Shown here piece by piece: positions 16,777 through 24,399 of a DNA stretch of 28,466 bases. This stretch comes from an uncultured Collinsella sp. (lineage in GTDB: Bacteria; Actinomycetota; Coriobacteriia; Coriobacteriales; Coriobacteriaceae): NCBI GenBank assembly GCA_902388545.1, contig CABMPS010000002.1, positions 1-28,466 on the forward strand, in the 5' to 3' direction. The notes beneath the pieces were generated by a model. The model worked only from the letters and a program-made list of their open reading frames with translations, searched no databases and was not told the DNA's origin. The position numbers and the translations under genes are program-made. The stretch's first letter is position 1. Each line of letters opens with the position of its first letter.

Positions 16777-18192
16777 CTAGAGCGTATGGAGCAGGGCGAT
16801 GAGGAAGCGGACACCCTGGAGGTAGGCGCGGCGGGTGATGCGCTCGTTGGTGCCGTGGACGCCGCGGTCGCACTCGTCATCGTCGACCACAAACGCCGAA
16901 AAACGAATGCATTCGGAGCAAATGTGCTGGTAGTTGGCAGCGTCGGTCGCGCCGATCACGGTCGAGGGGACAATCGCCAACGGCTCGGATGATCCGTTTT
17001 CCTCCGTCCCCTTTGGATCGCGGAAGTAGCGGGCGGCGATGGAGCGAACCGCCTCGAGGCCGGGACCACCGATGCGCGGGGACGGCGAGGGCTCGGAGCT
17101 GCCGGGGCCCAGCTCCACTTCGACACGACCGGCAAGGTCCGCCCCGGCAACCGCCTCACGGCAGCGCGCCACAACGTCGGCCACGCTCGTGCCCTCGAGC
17201 ATGCGGAAGTTAATGTTGGCCCACATATCCTGCGGCATTACGTTGGCGCCGGCGCTGCCTCCCTCGATCTGCGTGGGCGCGCAGGTGGTGGTCACGAGCG
17301 GATAGAGCTTCTTGCTGGCGAGGCACTCGCGCACGATGGCGTCCTTGTTGGAAGCAATCTCGTCGGCCGTGTAGAGCTCCAGCTCGACGAGCTGTGCGGC
17401 AAGCAGGTCCGTGACGCGCGTCGGCCACTCGATATCGCAGATTGCGGTGATGGCACGGCTCAACACCTCGAGCGACGTGCCGCCGTAGGGGTTGGAAGAA
17501 TGCCCACCCGCGCTCTTTGTCTTGAGCACAATGTCGGCATAACCCTTCTCAGCCAGGTCGGCGTGCATGAGCCAACCCTCGCCCGCGTTGTACTCGGCAG
17601 CCGAAACAATACGGTAGTCACCCTCGTCGATCAGATATTCAAGTTCAACACCGCGCTCCTCGAGCACGCGGCCGATAGCTCCAGCGCCGTACTGCGTGGT
17701 TTCCTCGTCCTGGCCAAAGGCGAGCAACAGCGAACGCTTGTGCTCCCAGCCGTGCGCCAACGCATACTCAACCGCCTCGAGAATGCCTGCGACCTGATCC
17801 TTCATGTCGATAGCGCCGCGACCCCAAATGTAGGTGTCGTCCACCTGTCCGCTAAAGGGGGCGTGCGTCCAGTCGGCCTCGGTACCCGGCACCACGGGGA
17901 CCACGTCCATGTGGCCCATGAGCATGACGGGTTTGAGGGCGGAGTCGGAACCGCCAAGCGTCACCAACAGCGAGTGGTCGATAAGCTCGACCTCGCCCGC
18001 CGCAAACACGCGCGGCCAGGCCTGCTGCATATAGGCGCGCAGGTCGTCGAAGGGCTGCCAGTCCACCGCCTCGGCATCCATGCTCGAGATGGTCGGAAAC
18101 GACAGCACGCGGCCCAAGCGCTCGCACGCGCCGGCCTCGTCCATATCGGCAAAATCGTCCTCATGCGCAAAGAAGCGCCAAACCTCGGCCAT
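16777..18192 (-). CDS. M20-family metallopeptidase (CPS1/PM20D1-like carboxypeptidase)
   Basis: M20 enzymes are two-zinc amidases that remove terminal amino acids or N-acyl groups. The 471-residue protein has the metal site pattern in order: MGHMDVVPV (His94, Asp96), WGRGAIDMKD (Asp129), QDEETT (Glu163-Glu164), LIDEGDY (Asp189/192) and a late RGVHGTNERI (His ligand). The dimerisation domain begins near residue 200, including KSAGGHSSNPYGGTS. The spacing AHxDVVPV ... W ... PFSG ... GRGAIDMK is that of the carboxypeptidase S/PM20D1 branch rather than PepV or DapE. No signal peptide is seen, so it is probably cytoplasmic. It follows the ABC importer, which may feed it peptides or conjugated amino acids (inference). 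ATG has AAAGGA upstream. Confidence 0.87.
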   Translation of the reverse strand: MAEVWRFFAHEDDFADMDEAGACERLGRVLSFPTISSMDAEAVDWQPFDDLRAYMQQAWPRVFAAGEVELIDHSLLVTLGGSDSALKPVMLMGHMDVVPVVPGTEADWTHAPFSGQVDDTYIWGRGAIDMKDQVAGILEAVEYALAHGWEHKRSLLLAFGQDEETTQYGAGAIGRVLEERGVELEYLIDEGDYRIVSAAEYNAGEGWLMHADLAEKGYADIVLKTKSAGGHSSNPYGGTSLEVLSRAITAICDIEWPTRVTDLLAAQLVELELYTADEIASNKDAIVRECLASKKLYPLVTTTCAPTQIEGGSAGANVMPQDMWANINFRMLEGTSVADVVARCREAVAGADLAGRVEVELGPGSSEPSPSPRIGGPGLEAVRSIAARYFRDPKGTEENGSSEPLAIVPSTVIGATDAANYQHICSECIRFSAFVVDDDECDRGVHGTNERITRRAYLQGVRFLIALLHTL

Positions 18193-18218
18193 GACATCCT
18201 TTCGATTGTGACGACAAA

Positions 18219-18239
18219 GGCCGCCCCACGGGAGCGGCC
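18219..18239 (-). terminator. terminator-like hairpin after the ABC transporter operon
   Basis: A 9-bp stem with one G-U pair (GGCCGCTCC/GGGGCGGCC on the minus strand, loop CGT) is followed by TTTG, a weak U-run. It lies between the ATPase stop (18264) and the M20 start (18192), only 26 bases before the latter, which leaves no room for a separate M20 promoter downstream of it. Confidence 0.6.
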
Positions 18240-18263
18240 CTGCAACGTAGGCGTTTGCGCCGG

Positions 18264-19049
18264 TTATTTGTCCTCGAGATAGCGAGAGAGGAACTCGCGA
18301 GTGCGCTGGTGCTTGGGATTGCCGAAGAGCTCGGCCGGCGCGGCGTCCTCGAGTACCACGCCCTTGTCCATAAAGACCACGCGGTCGGATACGGTTCGGG
18401 CAAAGGCCATCTCATGCGTGACGACGACCATGGTCATGCCGTCGGCAGCGAGCTTGCGCATGGCCTCGAGCACCTCGCCCACGATCTCGGGGTCGAGCGC
18501 CGAGGTCGGCTCGTCAAACAGCATGATCTGCGGATTCATGCACAGGGCACGAGCGATGGCCACACGCTGCTTTTGACCACCGGACAGGCGACCCACGGCG
18601 GCGTGCGCGAACTTTTCGAGTCCCACGCTCGCCAGATGCTCCATCGCGACCTTCTCGGCCTCGGCCTTGCTCATCTTTTTGAGCGTGACGGGCGCGAGCG
18701 TGCAGTTGTCGAGCACGTCCATATTGTTGAACAGGTTGAAGCCCTGGAACACCATGCCGATGTCCTCGCGCAGCTTATTGATATTGCAGCGCTCGGCCGT
18801 AAGGTCCTGGCCGTGGAACCAGATGTGGCCCGCGTCCGGGGTCTCGAGCAGGTTGAGGCAGCGCAGGAAGGTCGACTTGCCCGAGCCCGAGGCGCCGATA
18901 ATGGTGACGACCTCGCCGGGATTGACAGCGAGGTCGATGCCCTTAAGCACCTCGAGCGAGCCAAAGCTCTTGCGCAGGCCCTCGACGCGGATAAGCGGCT
19001 CATTGGTCTGTGCGGCGGCCGCGGTGCCGGTAGTGGCGGTATCTGCCAT
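18264..19049 (-). CDS. polar amino-acid ABC transporter ATP-binding protein
   Basis: This is the cytoplasmic ATPase of a GlnQ/HisP-type importer. ATG 19047-19049, seven bases behind GAGGAG, gives 261 residues. Walker A is GASGSGKST (52-60), the signature LSGGQKQR (155-162), Walker [13 protein letters not shown] (175-186) and the switch His212 in VVVTHEM. About 18 low-complexity residues (Thr/Ala) precede the first strand [12 protein letters not shown]. It follows the permease by 22 bases. The family handles polar amino acids (Gln, His, Arg, Cys and others); the substrate cannot be read from this subunit. An open frame up to 19124 overlaps the permease and is not used. Confidence 0.94.
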   Translation of the reverse strand: MADTATTGTAAAAQTNEPLIRVEGLRKSFGSLEVLKGIDLAVNPGEVVTIIGASGSGKSTFLRCLNLLETPDAGHIWFHGQDLTAERCNINKLREDIGMVFQGFNLFNNMDVLDNCTLAPVTLKKMSKAEAEKVAMEHLASVGLEKFAHAAVGRLSGGQKQRVAIARALCMNPQIMLFDEPTSALDPEIVGEVLEAMRKLAADGMTMVVVTHEMAFARTVSDRVVFMDKGVVLEDAAPAELFGNPKHQRTREFLSRYLEDK

Positions 19050-19071
19050 GATGATTCTCCTCGTCTTGAGC

Positions 19072-20220
19072 CTAGTTGGAGCTGGGCAGCGTTGCCGGGG
19101 CCTCGGCGCCAAGCTTTTTGCCAAAGGCCTCGAGCAGGCGGCTCGCCACGAGCGTCAGGATCAGGTAGACCACGAGCGCCACGCAGTAGACCTCCATCTG
19201 GCGGTAGTACACGCCGGCGACCGTGGTAGTAGCGTACATGAGGTCAAACACGCCGATGACCGAAAGCACCGACGAATCCTTGATGTTGATGATGAGCTCG
19301 TTGGTGAGCGCCGGAATCGCATTTTTAATGCCCTGGGGGAACACGACCTTGCGCATGGCTTGCCACTGTGACAGACCCAGCGAGCGCGCTGCCTCGGCCT
19401 GACCGGGGTCGATGGACTCGATGCCGCCGCGCAGGACCTCCATCATGTAGGCGGTAGAGTTGAGCGAGATGGTGACGAGGCCGGCAGTGAAGGTACTCCA
19501 GATCTGGTTGGCCTGGGCGGTCTCGAAGCCCATGCCGCGCAAAACGGTAAAGCCCGCGTAATAGATGAGTAGGCCCTGGACCATCATGGGCGTGCCACGC
19601 ACGATGGTGGAGTAGATGGTCGCAAAGCCGCGGCCGACACTCTTAAAGAAGCGCACCAGGTCGTTGTCCACGCGATCGAAGGTCTGAATGCGCAAAAACA
19701 CAAAGAGCAGCGCAAGGAAAAAAGCGATGACGGTACCGAAGGTCGCAAGTGCGATGGTGATCTCGATGCCGCGGATAAAGAAGTCCCCGCTCTTGTAGGT
19801 CATGTAGACCAGGCTCGACAAAAAGTCGCTGGGGTTGGAGTCCGAGACAATACTCACCTGCACCAGGTCGATAAACGACATGACGCAGCGGTCGACAAAG
19901 AAGATCGCCGCGATGACGACCACGACATAGCTGCCCAGGCGCGCGCCGCGACGGAAACGCTCGGATGCAAACGGTGACTTTTCGCGATAGTCGCTCCAGT
20001 GCATAACCTTGGTGACGAGCGCTGCCGCCGACACGACGATCCAGGCCCAAAGAATCGCCCAAAGGCAATCTTGGAAGATGCCGGTGGGCGCCAAAAAGCT
20101 CAGCGGCGTGGGGTTGCGCTGGCTAAATGCCAAGCCGAGCGCCGCGATAACGCTCGTGCCCAGGTACACATAACGGTGGTCGGCCTTGATAAAGGAGGCC
20201 AGACGATTGATGCCTTTCAT
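19072..20220 (-). CDS. polar amino-acid ABC transporter permease with N-terminal membrane extension
   Basis: The inner-membrane pore subunit of the HisM/GlnP family. The last ~235 residues (from about 147, [20 protein letters not shown]) are a complete permease: [14 protein letters not shown] (208-221) and the ATPase-docking EAA loop [20 protein letters not shown] (273-292). The first ~145 residues are extra compared with ordinary members (220-250 residues in all) and contain three further hydrophobic segments (about 18-34, 52-70, 97-115). The start ATG 20218-20220 has GGGAGG close upstream, and the extension is in frame and protein-like, so it is real. It begins nine bases behind the binding-protein gene. 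Confidence 0.92.
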   Translation of the reverse strand: MKGINRLASFIKADHRYVYLGTSVIAALGLAFSQRNPTPLSFLAPTGIFQDCLWAILWAWIVVSAAALVTKVMHWSDYREKSPFASERFRRGARLGSYVVVVIAAIFFVDRCVMSFIDLVQVSIVSDSNPSDFLSSLVYMTYKSGDFFIRGIEITIALATFGTVIAFFLALLFVFLRIQTFDRVDNDLVRFFKSVGRGFATIYSTIVRGTPMMVQGLLIYYAGFTVLRGMGFETAQANQIWSTFTAGLVTISLNSTAYMMEVLRGGIESIDPGQAEAARSLGLSQWQAMRKVVFPQGIKNAIPALTNELIINIKDSSVLSVIGVFDLMYATTTVAGVYYRQMEVYCVALVVYLILTLVASRLLEAFGKKLGAEAPATLPSSN

Positions 20221-20229
20221 GCTGCCTCC

Positions 20230-21156
20230 CTATGCCGGCTGACGGTCGAGGCACGCGTCCCACATTTGGTCGCGCTCCTCTTGGCTAATGCCCTTGAGTG
20301 TCTTGTCGATAAGTTTGAGCAGCTTGTCCGAGCCCTTGCGGCAGCCGACGTTTGTCGTAACCTCCTGCTTAAAGCCCTCGCCCTCGGCAAAATGAACGGG
20401 GACGATACCCGGGTTTTGGGCCATATAGCCCTTCTCGTTTTCGGTGTTGTAGGTCACGGCGTCGCACGTGCCCTGCAGCAGATTCGAGAACACCGTGGGG
20501 ACCGAATCGACCGGGTTCTTGTGCACAACGCCCGGAATCTCGTCGATGACGGTATCGAGCATGGTGTCCTTTTGGCCGAGCACCGTGGCACCGCTGAAGT
20601 CGCTGAGCTTGGTGGCGTTTTGGTAGGGCGAGCCCTCTTTTACGAACAGGCCAAAGTAGCCAATGAAGTACGGGTCGGAAAAGCCGACGGACTCCTCGCG
20701 CTCGGGCGTGGCGCTCATGCCGGCGATGATGAGGTCAATCTGGCCGTTGTTGAGCGAGTCGATAAGGCCCGAGAAGCTCTGCTTGACGGCAACGGGCTCG
20801 CCGCCGAGAGCCTTGCAGACGATCTTGGCGATCTGCACGTCGTAGCCATCGGCGTAGGCTCCCTGCACGTTATCGATGGGGATCGTGAACTCGCTGGCCT
20901 CGGAAACCTGCCAGTTGTACGGGGCGTAGGCCGCCTCCATGCCAATGCGGATCTTATCCTTGCCGATCACAGAATCGGACAGGTCGTCGCGACCGCCGCC
21001 CGTCGTGGACTGAACTACTTCCAGCGTGGAGGGACGCTGGCAGCCGGCAAGTGCGCCGGCGACGACAGAAGCGCTCGCAGCGAGAGCGCTACCCAAAAAG
21101 ATGCGACGGCTGCATACCGGCTGTGGATGCGCGTCGCGTTGTTGTCGAGATTGCAT
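20230..21156 (-). CDS. amino-acid ABC transporter substrate-binding lipoprotein, Tat-type signal
   Basis: This is the extracellular receptor of the importer. ATG 21154-21156, behind GGAAGG, gives 308 residues; a longer open frame to 21297 lacks support. The signal peptide has a twin-arginine motif SRRIFLG (16-22), a hydrophobic stretch and the lipobox LAGC with Cys39, so Tat export and lipid anchoring are inferred. The mature part has the family-3 solute-binding-protein pattern: IRIGMEAAYAPYNWQ, YDVQIAKIVCKALGGEP, FSGLIDSLNNGQIDLIIAGM, TPEREESVGFSDPYF. First gene of a binding protein-permease-ATPase operon. The residues contacting ligand suggest an amino acid but not which one. Confidence 0.94.
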   Translation of the reverse strand: MQSRQQRDAHPQPVCSRRIFLGSALAASASVVAGALAGCQRPSTLEVVQSTTGGGRDDLSDSVIGKDKIRIGMEAAYAPYNWQVSEASEFTIPIDNVQGAYADGYDVQIAKIVCKALGGEPVAVKQSFSGLIDSLNNGQIDLIIAGMSATPEREESVGFSDPYFIGYFGLFVKEGSPYQNATKLSDFSGATVLGQKDTMLDTVIDEIPGVVHKNPVDSVPTVFSNLLQGTCDAVTYNTENEKGYMAQNPGIVPVHFAEGEGFKQEVTTNVGCRKGSDKLLKLIDKTLKGISQEERDQMWDACLDRQPA

Positions 21157-21290
21157 CTGGTGCCTTCCCAATTTCGTTTTGCTGACAATAAGACAGGATA
21201 TACGCCCGCAACCAGCAGCGCGGCATGTGCGCGAAAAATTAATAGACACACGAGGACGATTGGCGCAAAGCAGCCTGCCCCATGTACCAC

Positions 21291-21410
21291 TTGGCATGAA
21301 AAAGGCAAGGCATAGACCTTCTGGTCGTGCCTTGCCTTTTGAATGACAAATTGTCGCTCTGGGTGGCGCGCAGCGTCGACCGGTCCGTCGTTCGTTAGAA
21401 CGGCGGAACC
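21291..21410 (-). repeat. structured 3' element, copy B (behind the epimerase gene)
   Basis: The copy begins one base after the TAG of the epimerase gene. Hairpin 1 is GGTTCCGCCGTTC-TAAC-GAACGACGGACC with one mismatch and a bulged U, followed by the invariant TCGACGCTGCGC, hairpin GACA-ATT-TGTC and the long terminator hairpin with loop AGAA and bulged U. From the linker to the T-run it is almost identical to copy A (only a few substitutions), but it diverges after CATGCCAA. Confidence 0.85.
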
Positions 21411-21411
21411 T

Positions 21412-22305
21412 CTAGAGCGGGGTGACGCTAAAGGAACGGATGTCGGTAGCGCCCGGTGCCAACGTGATGGTGTTGACCTTGTGCTCAAAGACATCGTCCT
21501 CGGTGTCCATGGTGGTGTGGCCGGTCCAGGGCTCGAGCGCCACAAACGGAGCGTCGTTGGCGGCAGACCACACGCCGATGTACTTAAAGCCCTCAAAGTC
21601 GATCTTGACGCCGTGGCCCGACTTGCGGCCGCGCAGCGTGAGCGTGGAGCCCGGAGTATCGGTGAACATGATGGCATCGTTATCGAAGCTGCGGTGCGTG
21701 ATGGGCAGCACGTCCGAGTTATCGGGAGCCTTGTAGCTACCCTCGAACGTCATGAGACCGTCGGGCGTGATGATAGGAGCCTCGTTCGTCCAGGCCTCGG
21801 TAAACGCCAGCTCGTAATCCTCGAATACCTCGTCCTCGGCACCGGGGGCGGGCACGTTAAATGCGGGGTGGCCGCCCACCGAGAACGGCAGGTCCACGTC
21901 GCCGGTGTTCGTAACGGCAAAGGTCTGGGTAAGCGTGGCGTCGCCGGTCAGGACATAGGTCATGTTGAGCTTAAAGTGAAACGGAAAGGCCTTGAGCGAC
22001 TCGGGCGTATCGGTGATCTCGTACGTTACCGAGGAGCCGTCCTCCGAAACCTCGACCAGCTTGTGCTCGACGATGCGCGCGAGTCCGTGGCGCGGCATCT
22101 CGCAGGTGCCGGCCGCAGACGTTGCCGTGTTGTTGCGCAGCGAGCCCACAATGGGGAACAGGATGGGCGCATGCTTGCCCCAAAAGGTGGGATCGCCCTG
22201 CCACAGATACTCGTTGCCGTTGAGGGCAAGGCTCGTGAGCTGGGCACCCATGGAATCGATGGCCGCGGTGAGGCCGCCGCGCTTGATGGTAGTGACGGTG
22301 GACAT
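21412..22305 (-). CDS. aldose 1-epimerase family protein (LacX-like)
   Basis: Members interconvert alpha and beta anomers of sugars or bind phosphosugars. ATG 22303-22305 has GGAGG seven bases upstream and gives 297 residues; the frame extends eight codons further without support. Visible family features are FPIVGSLRNN (50-59), the PRHGLAR motif with His73, the catalytic His146 in SVGGHPAFNVP and the general base Glu258 in VALEPWTG. The overall pattern fits the COG2017 LacX-type branch rather than classical GalM. No sugar genes are adjacent, so the substrate is open. It is followed immediately by structured element copy B. Confidence 0.88.
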   Translation of the reverse strand: MSTVTTIKRGGLTAAIDSMGAQLTSLALNGNEYLWQGDPTFWGKHAPILFPIVGSLRNNTATSAAGTCEMPRHGLARIVEHKLVEVSEDGSSVTYEITDTPESLKAFPFHFKLNMTYVLTGDATLTQTFAVTNTGDVDLPFSVGGHPAFNVPAPGAEDEVFEDYELAFTEAWTNEAPIITPDGLMTFEGSYKAPDNSDVLPITHRSFDNDAIMFTDTPGSTLTLRGRKSGHGVKIDFEGFKYIGVWSAANDAPFVALEPWTGHTTMDTEDDVFEHKVNTITLAPGATDIRSFSVTPL

Positions 22306-22384
22306 GCTACTTCCTCCAATAGTAAACAACGGTGTCGAGGGCTATTGTCCCACTCTTGGCGGCGGGGTTGAGCGACAGGTGCAG

Positions 22385-23254
22385 TTATTGAGCAATAGCG
22401 TAAAGGTCAAACCCGCCCTGCGGCGTGCTATCGACCGTATCGGGCGCCTGTGAATTAAAACTCACCGGAACCATGCGCTTTGAGGCACGGTAACGCGTGC
22501 CGTCGGTGGCGACGGGCGGCTCATCGACCGTGAGCTCGTAGTCGCCGGGCTTGAGCTCGATGCCGTCACCTTCGGAATTGACGTATTGGTACTCGTCGAT
22601 CGCTTGCCCCTTGAGCGTGCGACCCACGATATGGACGAGCATCTGGCTGTCGCCGCGCGCGGTGTCCCACGTCGCGCCGTCCTTGACCTCGACCGATACA
22701 TGCACCGAGCGCGTGCGGCTGAGCGATTGTTCGACGGACATCTCGACCTTGGCGGCGTCTTGGCGCTGCTGCTCGACATGACCCCAGATGCTGCCGATCG
22801 CCGAGCAAGCGATGACGCCGGCCATAAAGGCGATGAGAATGGGGCCGAGCGGAGAGCGACGGCCCGCGTCTTCCTCGCGAGCCAGGTTGGGGCGATGGGT
22901 GGGGGCGGGCGCCTGGGCACCCTGCGCGGGCACGGCGAGTATGCTGAAGGATGCCGTGCTGCCGGGGTCGATGGTATGGCGCGGCTGTGGGGTCTTTGCC
23001 GGCGAGATCGACATATCAGCCGGCTCGCCGAGCGTGGCCGTGGCATCGGCCTTCGCCTCGTCGGCCTCGGCCTGGGCCCAAGCCTGTTCAAAGGTTAGGG
23101 GTTCGGCGGCATCGGAGGCGGCTTCAGGCTCGACGCCGGCATCGTTGCCGGTCTCGTCCTCGTCGCTCGACACGTCACACGGCGCGGGCTCGTCCCACTC
23201 TTCGTCCGGAGCCTCGCCCTCGCTATACCACCATTCAAAGTTATCGATATCCAT
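22385..23254 (-). CDS. unrecognised single-pass membrane protein with acidic cytoplasmic part
   Basis: No family was recognised. The 289-residue protein starts at ATG 23252-23254 behind AAGGGG. Residues 1-130 are acidic and Pro/Ala-rich (MDIDNFEWWYSEGE, several Asp/Glu runs), probably disordered and cytoplasmic. A membrane helix lies at about 136-157 (GPILIAFMAGVIACSAIGSI) after RR. The remaining ~130 residues look like an extracellular beta-sandwich: alternating strands RSVHVSVEV, QMLVHIVG, then IELKPGDYELTVDEPPVATD, a pattern reminiscent of Cna-B/transthyretin-like folds. It ends 79 bases before the epimerase gene and starts 89 bases from a 55-bp repeat. Partner and function unknown. Confidence 0.75.
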   Translation of the reverse strand: MDIDNFEWWYSEGEAPDEEWDEPAPCDVSSDEDETGNDAGVEPEAASDAAEPLTFEQAWAQAEADEAKADATATLGEPADMSISPAKTPQPRHTIDPGSTASFSILAVPAQGAQAPAPTHRPNLAREEDAGRRSPLGPILIAFMAGVIACSAIGSIWGHVEQQRQDAAKVEMSVEQSLSRTRSVHVSVEVKDGATWDTARGDSQMLVHIVGRTLKGQAIDEYQYVNSEGDGIELKPGDYELTVDEPPVATDGTRYRASKRMVPVSFNSQAPDTVDSTPQGGFDLYAIAQ

Positions 23255-23343
23255 ACGGGGCGCCCCTTAAGCCTCGCAAATAAACACTTGCTAGCCTTAT
23301 ACCCCCAGATGACACGGGATCTCGCCGGCACAGACAGGAAAAG

Positions 23344-23398
23344 CGTCACAACATTCGACGCTTTTCCTCGTTTTCGAGATTTTCATCGAATGTTGTGA
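23344..23398. repeat. 55-bp palindromic repeat, copy 1
   Basis: Perfect 13-bp arms TCACAACATTCGA (23346-23358) and TCGAATGTTGTGA (23386-23398) enclose a 27-bp centre that contains a smaller palindrome CTCG-TTTT-CGAG (23367-23378). The whole 55 bp is identical to 28412-28466. It lies in the leader side of the unrecognised membrane-protein gene. On the minus strand the outer stem is followed by CGCTTTTCC, so a terminator role is possible. Confidence 0.85.
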
Positions 23399-23424
23399 TG
23401 GTTTGGGCGGCAGCCATGCCGCGA

Positions 23425-23455
23425 ATGTGACAAAGGGACTGTCCCTTTGTCACAT
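23425..23455 (-). repeat. repeat hairpin of the TGACAAAGGGA family, overlapping the merR-type stop codon
   Basis: Perfect 14-bp arms ATGTGACAAAGGGA and TCCCTTTGTCACAT with loop CTG. The stem contains the last sense codon and the TGA stop (23450-23452) of the regulator gene. It shares its core with the hairpin at 16744-16776. No U-run follows on the minus strand. Confidence 0.78.
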
Positions 23456-24319
23456 CTGGAGGGTAACGGGGATTTGGATGCAGCAAAAGTCCTCTTGGTG
23501 GGACTCGTCGTAGCTCGTGGTATCGAGGTAGCAAAAGTCGAAAGCGTTGCCAACGGGCTGGAGCGCGTGCTCGTCCATGCAGGCAACGATGGCGCGGATG
23601 CCCTCGGGCTCGTACGGCATACCCCAGCGGCTCATGCACAGGTATGTGCCCTCGGGCAGCACTTCGATGCCGATCTCTGCCAGCTCGGCGGGATCGCTCG
23701 GCAGCAGTTCCTCGGCACCGCGCGGCAGCACGGCAAAGGAGCCCGCGCCGGCGATAGGGTCGTCGGAATGCAGCGCCTCACGACGCAGCATGGCACCCCA
23801 GCCGCGCATAGGGCGCGTGCCCGTCAACGCGCGCATGCGCAGGATGGCCCGCATGAGCGTGGGGTGAAGCATCGAGCGGCCGCGCTCGATATCGCCCGGA
23901 AACTCCTCAAAGACCACGTAGCGACGCTCAAACTGCTTGAGCTCCTGCTTGCCCTCCCGCTCGCGCCAGTAAACTGCCTCGTCGTAAAAGCTCAGACGCT
24001 CCTGCACGCTCGCACGCTCGGCTTTGAGCCCGGCAATCTGCTCGTCGAGCGCCTGCACCCGCGAGCGCAGGTGGTCGGTCATCTCGCTAATGTCGAACGT
24101 CGAGGCTAGGCGGTCGATCTCGTCGAGTTCGAGCCCCAGGTCGCGCAGCATGCAGATCAGACGCATGAGCGGGATCTGCGTGGGCGAATAGAAACGGTAG
24201 CCCTTTTCGTTCACCACGGCGGGCTTAAACAGGCCGATCTTGTCGTAGTAGATGAGCGTTTGGCGCGAAACGTTAAACAAGCTCGCCATCTCGCTAATCG
24301 CATACATGCCCGTCTGCAT
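23450..24319 (-). CDS. MerR-family regulator with GyrI-like effector domain
   Basis: BmrR-like activators bind small molecules in a C-terminal GyrI-like domain and twist promoter DNA with an N-terminal MerR domain. ATG 24317-24319 behind GGGAGGACCC gives 289 residues. The winged helix is at 5-70: YAISEMASLFNVSRQTLIYY, then KGYRFYSPTQIPLMRLICML. A coiled coil (about 75-118, EMTDHLRSRVQALDEQIAGL) follows, then a ~160-residue effector part with YVVFEEFPGD and a late EVLPEGTYLCMSRWGMPYEP. It lacks the Cys pattern of metal sensors. It lies directly downstream of the decarboxylase module, separated by a terminator-like hairpin; whether it regulates that module is unknown. Confidence 0.88.
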   Translation of the reverse strand: MQTGMYAISEMASLFNVSRQTLIYYDKIGLFKPAVVNEKGYRFYSPTQIPLMRLICMLRDLGLELDEIDRLASTFDISEMTDHLRSRVQALDEQIAGLKAERASVQERLSFYDEAVYWREREGKQELKQFERRYVVFEEFPGDIERGRSMLHPTLMRAILRMRALTGTRPMRGWGAMLRREALHSDDPIAGAGSFAVLPRGAEELLPSDPAELAEIGIEVLPEGTYLCMSRWGMPYEPEGIRAIVACMDEHALQPVGNAFDFCYLDTTSYDESHQEDFCCIQIPVTLQM

Positions 24320-24339
24320 GGGTCCTCCCGACACACCAA

Positions 24340-24367
24340 AGCCCGCCGCCCACAGGGGCAGCGGGCT
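24340..24367 (-). terminator. terminator-like hairpin after the ubiX-type gene
   Basis: A 12-bp GC-rich stem with one G-U pair (AGCCCGCTGCCC/GGGCGGCGGGCT on the minus strand, loop CTGT) is followed by TTGGTG, a weak U-run. It ends the transporter-ubiD-ubiX unit but is only 20 bases before the regulator's ATG. Confidence 0.62.
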
Positions 24368-24399
24368 CAAACACTCCTCGTATCCTACCCTAAAGGCAC

